Shown here: positions 54,156-61,453 of the stretch, one piece after another
Position numbering within the stretch: the first letter of the stretch is position 1
Layout of the letters: each line of letters begins with the position of its first letter
NCBI GenBank assembly: GCA_017849435.1
Contig: JAFIGY010000005.1
Span: 62,001-126,000 of the forward strand
Direction of reading: 5' to 3'
Origin: Chitinophaga niabensis
GTDB taxonomy: Bacteria; Bacteroidota; Bacteroidia; Chitinophagales; Chitinophagaceae
DNA: 64,000 bases
Made by a program: the position numbers and the translations under genes
Notes under the pieces: generated by a model
Databases searched by the model: none
Told to the model about the DNA's origin: nothing
The model's input: only the letters and a program-made list of their open reading frames with translations

Positions 54156-56345
54156 TTATTTCTGATCCTTCATGACCTGGCGGTAAGCCTTGATGAAAAT
54201 GGCGCCGAGGTTCTTATGCGGCGGCACATAGTCGTCAAACAGGGTTTTGTTGGCCCCCTCACCCGCAAATTTCTTCATCAACCCAGCCCACATCTGCACC
54301 CAGTCTACATTCTTACCAGACCTTACCACATCTTCCAGGCTGCGGATAATAGGCTCGTTCACCCGGTAGGTTCCTACCTGCTTGGAGGAAATGATATGCG
54401 CCTCCGGCGATTTTTCAAGTACGATGGCCAGGTTGTGATATCCGCCGCAGGACCCGAGTATCACGATGCGGGCCGTGCTCTGCAGGTTATCCAGTGTAGT
54501 GTTCACGTGATAACTATGACCGCGGTGAATAAAAATAGTGGGATGGATATCTTTCTCGTCCAGGTATTCTGACAATTTCTCGATCGCCGTTTTGTCCTCC
54601 GGTTCTTTCAGCGGAAGATTGGCGAAAATGGTTGTGGGTTTTCCTTTCAGGGAGGTGATAGTGGTCCAGAACTGCCCCTTGTTCACTTTCCAGTCGCTGG
54701 CAGGGAAATTCCCCATAAAGCTGGCGTAAGAGGTGGCACCGTCTTCGTCCCCGTAGAAGAATACCTGCTGGTAAATACGGCCGCTGTCATCCGGCAGGGA
54801 TGAAGCTTCCACGTAATTGATGGGTGGCAGCCGCAGTTTGGACGACATCTCGGTGGCCCATACAGAGTCACTGCCCTTGCCGTCTTCCGCGAAGATGCTG
54901 TTCAGCAGGCTGTAGATGGTGATCCCTCTTTTGTCTTTCTTGCCGGATACAAAAGTGAGGTTTTTATGCACCTCTGTCCGCAGGAAGTCCAGCAGTTTGG
55001 GATCGCGGATACTGCCGAAGGAGTTGGCTACGTCCACGGCGTCTTCCAGGTCCTCTGTTTTCTCCAGGCTACGCACAAACTTCACCATCAGGTAGTTGGC
55101 ATTTTCCGGATCCATGGAACGCAGGAAGTTATCCAATGTATTGAACCCGGCAGCCATGGCGATGAATTTCTTGAACCGGTCAAAGCTCACAAGCATCAGC
55201 AGGGAATCCCCGCGGGGTGGTTTCATGCGCAGCATCATCTGGTCGTACAGCCCCATCTTGGCGGCGTTGGTATAGCTGGATGTGAAAAGCTCTTCCTGGC
55301 CGTTCACGATGAGATAGTATAATTCCTCCGGCGTAAAGTCCTTCACGATGCGGAAGCGCACGTTGGGGCCTTCTTCGTGCAGGTCGTTCACCTCGCGGAT
55401 ATACCGCAGGGATTTGGCCTGCATGTTTTCCTGCATGGCTTTCAGGCCGAGGGGGTTGGCACCTTCGAACTTCCTTTTCTGCAGCTGGATGGAGGCTTTT
55501 ACCATCTCCCGGAAATAGTTGTCGTCATTCTCCACCGCCTTTTCCAGCTGGGAAATCGTGGAAGTACCGTCCAGAAGCTGATCGATAAAAGGCATCAGTT
55601 TGGTGGACTGGGGGGAGCGGCCGATCTGAACGATCTGTTGCACCAGGGGGTCCGGATTGCGACGGATCGCGCTGGCAGTAGGAGTGTAAGATGTTGCGTA
55701 AGTAAGTACTTTGTTCGGGTACTTGCGTGCCACGGTTGCTATAATAGAGTCCGTTACCGGGTAATCCAGGTAGGGGCCGAGTTTGGGCAGGATCTCTTCC
55801 AGGTTCTTAAAGGCGTATTTGGAGAACATCTCCGCACGGGCTTCCTTGAACCCCGGATTATCCGCAAAGGCATTGATGAGGTTTTCCCCTGCTTCGAAAC
55901 TCAGCTGGCGCGAATAAGGGTAAATGCTTTTCCCCTTGATATCCGCATGCATCATGTTACGGAAAGCCTGGATCATGGCCGGCGCTTCTTCCGCATTGAT
56001 GTGGCGGTGGGCTCTTTTATTGTTGTAGTCTTTCAGCACGAGGTACAGACCGTTGAGATATTTGACCTTGAGGCGCTGATCGAGGGCGGTGTCCCGCTCT
56101 ATCTCCATCTGGATATCATCCACAGTCTTTATCAGCGCATTGGTCACCTGCAGGTTCAGGCTTTGATCGTCCGAAACTTTTACAAAACCATCCACCTTGC
56201 CGTCAAACTTGTCGGCAGCCACCTGTTCCTTGTCGATGTTATCATGAAATATCTGGCGGGTGATGGGGATTTGAACCTGTTGTTGCGCGAATATCCAGCC
56301 GCTGTGTACAATACCTAAAGATATGATTAGTAATGTTTTCCTCAT
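54156..56345 (-). CDS. Exported protein with possible clan-CD cysteine-peptidase dyad
   Basis: A 729-residue protein with a signal peptide (1-20, ending GWIFA). The first 500 residues are mostly helical and carry no named domain. Near the C-terminus a hydrophobic strand leads into HRGHSYH (H607-H613), and 20 residues later a hydrophobic strand leads into GSCGGYHN with C633. A His after a hydrophobic strand, then Cys after another, is the layout of clan CD peptidases (caspase, gingipain, separase, CHAT). The usual HG pair is replaced by HRGH. Activity is inferred, not shown. It precedes the ABC exporter gene. Confidence 0.6.
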   Translation of the reverse strand: MRKTLLIISLGIVHSGWIFAQQQVQIPITRQIFHDNIDKEQVAADKFDGKVDGFVKVSDDQSLNLQVTNALIKTVDDIQMEIERDTALDQRLKVKYLNGLYLVLKDYNNKRAHRHINAEEAPAMIQAFRNMMHADIKGKSIYPYSRQLSFEAGENLINAFADNPGFKEARAEMFSKYAFKNLEEILPKLGPYLDYPVTDSIIATVARKYPNKVLTYATSYTPTASAIRRNPDPLVQQIVQIGRSPQSTKLMPFIDQLLDGTSTISQLEKAVENDDNYFREMVKASIQLQKRKFEGANPLGLKAMQENMQAKSLRYIREVNDLHEEGPNVRFRIVKDFTPEELYYLIVNGQEELFTSSYTNAAKMGLYDQMMLRMKPPRGDSLLMLVSFDRFKKFIAMAAGFNTLDNFLRSMDPENANYLMVKFVRSLEKTEDLEDAVDVANSFGSIRDPKLLDFLRTEVHKNLTFVSGKKDKRGITIYSLLNSIFAEDGKGSDSVWATEMSSKLRLPPINYVEASSLPDDSGRIYQQVFFYGDEDGATSYASFMGNFPASDWKVNKGQFWTTITSLKGKPTTIFANLPLKEPEDKTAIEKLSEYLDEKDIHPTIFIHRGHSYHVNTTLDNLQSTARIVILGSCGGYHNLAIVLEKSPEAHIISSKQVGTYRVNEPIIRSLEDVVRSGKNVDWVQMWAGLMKKFAGEGANKTLFDDYVPPHKNLGAIFIKAYRQVMKDQK

Positions 56346-56616
56346 ATAAATAAATTACGCCTTCTCGATACTGCAAATTTACTACCAAAAAAAGTGATTT
56401 GCTAATCCCGCACGTCTTATTAATCACTAGTGATATATGTAATTATGTACATATCATTGATCGGCGGGAGGTATAGCGTATTATCTGACCGAAAGCCGTA
56501 CCTTGCAGTCCGGACGGCCTGTCCCATGTGGCTGAATTAACAATTTTATAATGTTATCATTCCATGAATAGGGAATCCCCGCTTTAATTTTGTGCCGTCT
56601 TTAAAACCCAAGTTTT
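56346..56616. other. 271-base intergenic stretch with palindromes
   Basis: No gene. It contains the perfect palindrome ATCACTAGTGAT (56423-56434), then an inverted repeat ATATGTA-N6-TACATAT (56435-56454). Near its end is a -7 box for the response-regulator gene (56585-56592). It separates two divergent genes. Confidence 0.5.
56585..56592 (+). promoter_or_regulatory. -7 box for the PhoB-like regulator
   Basis: TAATTTTG is a full TAnnTTTG match, 25 bases before the ATG at 56617. No clear -33 element. Confidence 0.55.
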
Positions 56617-57306
56617 ATGTTGATGGAACCAGCAGTAGCAGTAGGTAAAATTCTTGTAGTGGATGATGAGACGGATATTCTTGAGATCATTAGTTACAAT
56701 CTGAAAAGTGCGGGATATGACACCGTAACGGCGAAAGATGGCAGCGAAGCGATCCAGAAAGCGAAGATATTCCGGCCGGACCTCATCATGCTGGACATCA
56801 TGATGCCGAACAAGAACGGGATCGATACCTGTAAGGAGATCCGGAAGCTTCCTGAGTTCAAGGACACCATGGTATTGTTCCTCACAGCGTTGAATGATGA
56901 AAAAAGCGAAATAGAAGGTTTGAACATGGGGGCGGATGATTACATTGCCAAGCCCATCAAGCCAAAATTGCTTGTTAGCCGTATCAACGCCCTTTTCCGC
57001 CGGTTGAATAAGGTGGAAGAACAGCAGCTTCAGCTGGGCGACCTGGTGATAGACCGGGAGAAGTTCACCGTTACCTACAAGGGCCAGGAGATCATTCTGG
57101 CCAAAAAGGAGTTCGAGCTGTTGCAATTGCTGGCCTCCAAACCCGGCAGGGTTTTCCTCCGCAACGAGATCCTCAACCAGGTTTGGGGCACAGAGGTGAT
57201 CGTAGGGGACCGTACGATTGACGTACACATCCGCAAGATCCGCCAGAAACTGGGCGTGGATCTTATCACGACCGTCAAAGGCGTGGGTTACAAATTTGAA
57301 ATGTAA
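56617..57306 (+). CDS. PhoB-like OmpR-family response regulator
   Basis: A 229-residue regulator. The receiver domain has D16-D17 (VVDDETD), phospho-Asp D60 (IMLDIMMP) and Lys (AKPIKPK); the C-terminal winged helix has GTEVIVGDRTIDVHIRKIRQKLG and GVGYKFEM. It can also start at ATG 56623. It is followed after 150 bases by a histidine kinase gene, and a porin gene lies beyond that, convergent. The Pho assignment rests on this context and on family resemblance, not on a unique residue. Confidence 0.88.
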   Translation: MLMEPAVAVGKILVVDDETDILEIISYNLKSAGYDTVTAKDGSEAIQKAKIFRPDLIMLDIMMPNKNGIDTCKEIRKLPEFKDTMVLFLTALNDEKSEIEGLNMGADDYIAKPIKPKLLVSRINALFRRLNKVEEQQLQLGDLVIDREKFTVTYKGQEIILAKKEFELLQLLASKPGRVFLRNEILNQVWGTEVIVGDRTIDVHIRKIRQKLGVDLITTVKGVGYKFEM

Positions 57307-57327
57307 GGGTACCCACCATCCGGGAAG

Positions 57328-57345
57328 CGGGCTGTTCACAGCCCG
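57328..57345 (+). other. Stem-loop between the regulator and kinase genes
   Basis: A 7-bp stem CGGGCTG/CAGCCCG with a TTCA loop, 22 bases after the regulator stop. No T-tract follows directly. It may trim expression of the downstream kinase. Confidence 0.35.
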
Positions 57346-57456
57346 GGGACTTCATTTGTATCTCCCGTTCCTCTATTCTTGTTTCATCTTTTTACTTTTT
57401 AATTTTTGATTTTTAAGTTAATTTCCCGGTATTACAATCATTACTCACTTTGGAGT

Positions 57457-58509
57457 ATGTTCAAAGCAAAGAATCTTTCTCCGCAAAAGCTGGCTGGTTT
57501 TACCGCCCTGGTGCTTTCGCTGATCATGGGGGTGGGTTGCCTGGTACTGGGCGTGGGACTGAAGGAAACAGGGATCGCTTTTGTACTCACCTTCCTGGTC
57601 GCCTATTACCTGTATCTCTACACCTTACAGAACTTCATCTACCGGAAGATCAAGCTCATTTACAAGTTCATTTACCAGACGAAGGCCTCCAAGCGGGAGG
57701 ATTTCTTCAATAAGAACATCCTGCCCCTGAAAACCATCGATGAAGTGAGCGAGGATGTGGAAAAATGGGCCGCGCAAAAGAAAGAAGAGCTGGAAAACCT
57801 GCGCAGGAATGAAGCTTTCCGCAAAGAGTTCCTTCTCAATCTCTCCCATGAACTGAAAACACCCATTTTCGCCGTACAGGGATATATCCATACACTGCTG
57901 GACGGAGCGATTGAAGACCCTTCCGTGAACAAGATGTTCCTGAAGAACGCCACCAAGAATATCGACCGTCTCTGCCGCCTGATTGACGACCTGGATGAGA
58001 TCTCCAAGCTGGAAAGCGGGGAGATGACCATCAACAAGGAAGTGTTCGTGATCCAGGACCTTGTGAAAGATGTGTTTGACACGCTTTCCCTGAAAGCCAA
58101 CCAGAAAGAGATCAAATTCAGCATCAAAAAAGGCTGTGAAGCGCCGGTGCATGTGCTGGCCGACAAGGAAAAAATCCGGCAGGTACTGATCAACCTGATC
58201 GAGAATTCTGTAAAATACGGCAAACAGGAAGGGCATACCATTGCCAGTATCTATAACATGGATGGCAAGCGGGTGCTGATAGAGATCTCGGATAACGGCA
58301 TCGGTATGGCGGAAGAACACCTGCCAAGGGTATTTGAGCGTTTCTACCGTACAGACCGGGCACGCAGCCGGGATATTGGCGGTACCGGCCTTGGGCTCGC
58401 CATCGTAAAACATATCGTGGAAGCGCACGAGCAGACCATCAATGTGCGCAGCAAGGTGGAAGTGGGTTCTACCTTCGGATTCACCCTCGAACAGGGGAAG
58501 GACGGGTGA
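57457..58509 (+). CDS. PhoR-like sensor histidine kinase
   Basis: A 350-residue kinase. Two N-terminal membrane helices (about 12-52) with almost no periplasmic loop are followed by a short linker and the dimerisation domain with FLLNLSHELKTPIFAVQGYI, H131 being the phosphorylated histidine. The ATPase domain has LINLIENSVKYG (N box), EISDNGIGM (G1) and GGTGLGLAIVKHI (G2). ATG 57457 with a TGGAG just upstream is used; the open frame begins earlier at TTG 57406. PhoR-like architecture without a PAS domain. Confidence 0.9.
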   Translation: MFKAKNLSPQKLAGFTALVLSLIMGVGCLVLGVGLKETGIAFVLTFLVAYYLYLYTLQNFIYRKIKLIYKFIYQTKASKREDFFNKNILPLKTIDEVSEDVEKWAAQKKEELENLRRNEAFRKEFLLNLSHELKTPIFAVQGYIHTLLDGAIEDPSVNKMFLKNATKNIDRLCRLIDDLDEISKLESGEMTINKEVFVIQDLVKDVFDTLSLKANQKEIKFSIKKGCEAPVHVLADKEKIRQVLINLIENSVKYGKQEGHTIASIYNMDGKRVLIEISDNGIGMAEEHLPRVFERFYRTDRARSRDIGGTGLGLAIVKHIVEAHEQTINVRSKVEVGSTFGFTLEQGKDG

Positions 58510-58545
58510 TGAGGCGGGACCCTTCCTGAAACAATAACAGGCGCC

Positions 58546-59856
58546 CTAGAACCGGTACTGCAAACGGGCTGTGAACACGTTATCATCCACATCTCCGGTA
58601 AACCCTGGCAGCGAGGTGCCCTCATTCCACACCCGGTCATACCAGAAAGTGACTTTCATGTTCTCATTGAAGTAATACACATAACCACCGCCGAAAGTAT
58701 CAAATCGTATATCCGATTCCGTTAGATTCGATCCTGGTTTACCGATCTGCTTTCCGGACACACGGGTATTAGGGTCGTACCAGTCGTATTTCAGCACCAG
58801 CTGATGTTTGACGCTGCCAAGATGTTGCAGGAAAGTGATATAAGCGCCATCGAAATTGCGGACGTACAAAGGAGAATAGCTGCCGTCTTTTTCCACCGGG
58901 ATCACGCCGGGGGATTCGGAAGTACGGCGGGTACCGGTTTGTGTTCCGCGGATGTATTCACCGCGCAATTGCGTAGTGCCCTCAGCGTTAGGGATCACCA
59001 GCTGTGCGTCCGCCCCGTAATAATGGCGCGGTGCGATGGCGCCGGTGTTGGAGGCCGAGGAATCCACCCTGAAACTTGTTTGATCCATCCTGTAGATCAC
59101 GTTCGTGAACTGTTCCATACCGCCGTAAAGCACGGAAACACCCGCGGAAAGAAGCCATCCGCTGCGATTGACAGCTATGGGCTTCATGGCAATACGGGCG
59201 ATGAGATCCTTGTGACTGTCAAAGTCCGCAGGGCCGGAGAGGCCCTGTCCATTGAACAAGCCTACATCCACTTTGAGAAAATGCAGGGGATGTTTGGGGT
59301 CCCGGGGCTCGAAAGTCAGCATCGCCCCCATGTCCCGCTCTCCTTTCATCAGTATCTGCGACATACGTCCGCGTTCCGGCGATTCACGGTCTGCGGAAGA
59401 CAGGTTCACCTCATATCCGAATGGCCGCGCAAACATCCCCATGGTGAGCGCAGCAACATCCCATCTGCCATCAAACACCCTCCCCCAAAAATCCCTGATG
59501 TTCACACCACGCTCTGTACCGTCAAACTGGAACACAAACTGTACCGTAGGGTGATTCCGCTGGTTAAAGTGCGCATAGTCAAACCGCACCCGCCCGCGCC
59601 GTAACATGAAACGATTGTTCACTCTCGGCGCAAAATCACCACCGGCAAAGCTTCCGGCCCCCTTGGCAGAGGCCAGCTGGAACTGGGGCTGCATATACCC
59701 GCTGATACGAAGATGGTCAAACTTCTTGTAGATGGAGATCATTCCCTTACCCAGACTGGTAGACGTGTCGATCATATCCATCAGGAACTGTGCCCGCGTT
59801 GTGGCGGCACAACACATCAACAAAAACATCAATACAAATGAACGGAGTGCTCTCAT
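58546..59856 (-). CDS. Porin O/P-like outer-membrane protein
   Basis: A 436-residue exported protein with a signal peptide (ending TRAQ) and a barrel-forming body. It resembles phosphate-selective porins O and P: LRISGYMQPQFQ near the N-terminus, RFMLRRGRVRFDYAHF, then MFARPFGYEVNLSS, and an aromatic C-terminus ending LQYRF. ATG 59856 is used in place of 59880, because a promoter box at 59878-59885 lies inside the longer frame. It lies next to the PhoB/PhoR-like pair, convergent, which supports but does not prove a role in phosphate uptake. Confidence 0.85.
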   Translation of the reverse strand: MRALRSFVLMFLLMCCAATTRAQFLMDMIDTSTSLGKGMISIYKKFDHLRISGYMQPQFQLASAKGAGSFAGGDFAPRVNNRFMLRRGRVRFDYAHFNQRNHPTVQFVFQFDGTERGVNIRDFWGRVFDGRWDVAALTMGMFARPFGYEVNLSSADRESPERGRMSQILMKGERDMGAMLTFEPRDPKHPLHFLKVDVGLFNGQGLSGPADFDSHKDLIARIAMKPIAVNRSGWLLSAGVSVLYGGMEQFTNVIYRMDQTSFRVDSSASNTGAIAPRHYYGADAQLVIPNAEGTTQLRGEYIRGTQTGTRRTSESPGVIPVEKDGSYSPLYVRNFDGAYITFLQHLGSVKHQLVLKYDWYDPNTRVSGKQIGKPGSNLTESDIRFDTFGGGYVYYFNENMKVTFWYDRVWNEGTSLPGFTGDVDDNVFTARLQYRF

Positions 59857-59877
59857 GCTATGCACTAAAATTTTGCG

Positions 59878-59885
59878 CAAAAGTA
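59878..59885 (-). promoter_or_regulatory. -7 box for the porin gene
   Basis: On the minus strand TACTTTTG, full match. Start of transcription near 59871, leader of about 15 bases to ATG 59856. It overlaps the first codons of the longer reading frame. Confidence 0.55.
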
Positions 59886-59899
59886 GGAAACGATATCCA

Positions 59900-59935
59900 T
59901 AAAAAAACCGTTCCGGCTGCTGGCGCCGGAACGGT
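59900..59935 (-). terminator. Terminator of the lipoprotein gene
   Basis: An 11-bp stem ACCGTTCCGGC/GCCGGAACGGT with a 7-base loop, followed on the minus strand by seven Ts. It ends the receptor-lipoprotein transcript before the porin promoter. Confidence 0.85.
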
Positions 59936-59972
59936 AAAAATCAATTATCAATAGCTACAATTACACGAAAGA

Positions 59973-61394
59973 CTAGTAAGCCGCGTTCTTGGGATCCCAG
60001 TTGGTCCAACCCTGCATCCAGTTGTCGTTTACATCCAGTGCGCCTACATAGGTCACTTTGGTGAAGTAAGCATCGTTGGATTTACCAGCTGTGAAAGCAG
60101 CCTTACCCAGCAGCGGAGAGCCGGCAACAGGACGGATATCGATGTCTTTCAGATCGGCCAGACCACTGATCTTGGCGAATTTGAAATCATCTACATTCAC
60201 GATGCTGGTATCGTTACCGCGACCATTCATGAACCATGACTTCACATCGAAGGTAGTAGCTGTCACTTTCGCATCCAGTTTCTTACCTGTAGCGCTTACG
60301 AAAGTATTACGGATATCCAGGTCGCCGGCAGTGGCAGCATTCGCTGATTTATCGCTCTCGATGTAGATACCGGTAGGATAACCAAGCACTACGGAGTTGT
60401 AGAAAGACATACGGGAGTTTCTGCGGATGTGCGCAGCGCGACCAAACACGTTGTTAGCCGGGATGTTAGCGCCACCGTTAATGGCCATCGGGCCAACAAG
60501 GGTCATGTTGGAGAAAACAGCCGCTGTCAGCGGTGTAGCGTCAGAACCCGGTTCATCATTGTCTGATTCAAAACCATTGGACAGGCCCGGCAGGGCGAAG
60601 TCAGAGATATCTTTATCGCGGATGGCCACGCCAAACTGTACGCGACCGGTGAAACCGTTATCTGTATCGAAATCATCATCCAGACCGCGGTAAGCGATCA
60701 GGTGTTTTGCATTCACAGAACCGCCGAACCATTCGAAAGAATCGTCGCCGCCAAAGGATGATTGTACATAATCGATAGTAGTACCTTTACCCACCCCGAT
60801 CATGGTGAGGCTGTTCAGTTCAGAGTTAGCTGTTGTTGACAGTGCAATACCGGCAAACTCGATACGCGCATACTTCAGAATACCGGAGTTATCGTTATCA
60901 TCATCACCACCGCCAACAATATCCTGGCCCAATGCATCTCCTTCCTGTTTTTCAAACCCTTCCACTTGTCTTCTGCCGGCTACTCCGAGGAAGCTGGAGT
61001 TCACCTTTGCGTTACCCAGTAACACAACGCCGCCCCAGTCAGCCGTAGCTCTTGCGCCTGCCGCCTGGTTGGAAGTGAATACAATGGGTTTGGCAGCGGT
61101 ACCTTCCGCCATGAGCTTGGAACCGCGGGTGATCACCAATACCGCTTTGGTACCTTTGATCCCTTTGATCACCGTGCCGGGCTCAATGGTCAGCACTGCA
61201 CTGTTCTTAACGATCGCAGGACCGCTGATGTAATAGATCTTCCCGGATTTCAAAGTTCTGCTCTGTGTGATAGAACCTCTCAGGGTGTCTGATTCGGTGG
61301 TGCCTCCCGGGTTAGGGTTCGAGTTGCTGTCTTTGGTACATGCTGCAATGATCAGTACTGCAAAGACGGATAAAGCAATCAGGCTTTTTTTCAT
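59973..61394 (-). CDS. Outer-membrane lipoprotein with right-handed repeat region
   Basis: A 473-residue lipoprotein: hydrophobic stretch ending LIIAAC with C19. The body has repeated beta-helix-like segments (PAIVKNSAVLTIEPGTVIKG, ADWGGVVLLGNAKV, GILKYARIEFAG, DDSFEWFGGSVNAKHLIAYRGLDDDFDTDNGF) and ends WTNWDPKNAAY. Family members follow TonB receptors in Bacteroidota and are of unknown function. Here it is 59 bases after the TonB receptor gene, probably in its operon. It may bind the receptor's ligand at the surface. ATG 61394 fits the lipoprotein signal better than the longer frame. Confidence 0.75.
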   Translation of the reverse strand: MKKSLIALSVFAVLIIAACTKDSNSNPNPGGTTESDTLRGSITQSRTLKSGKIYYISGPAIVKNSAVLTIEPGTVIKGIKGTKAVLVITRGSKLMAEGTAAKPIVFTSNQAAGARATADWGGVVLLGNAKVNSSFLGVAGRRQVEGFEKQEGDALGQDIVGGGDDDNDNSGILKYARIEFAGIALSTTANSELNSLTMIGVGKGTTIDYVQSSFGGDDSFEWFGGSVNAKHLIAYRGLDDDFDTDNGFTGRVQFGVAIRDKDISDFALPGLSNGFESDNDEPGSDATPLTAAVFSNMTLVGPMAINGGANIPANNVFGRAAHIRRNSRMSFYNSVVLGYPTGIYIESDKSANAATAGDLDIRNTFVSATGKKLDAKVTATTFDVKSWFMNGRGNDTSIVNVDDFKFAKISGLADLKDIDIRPVAGSPLLGKAAFTAGKSNDAYFTKVTYVGALDVNDNWMQGWTNWDPKNAAY

Positions 61395-61453
61395 AATGTT
61401 CTTTGTTTTGAAATTCAAGAATCTTATTTGGAAATATTACTTAACAATGCTTA

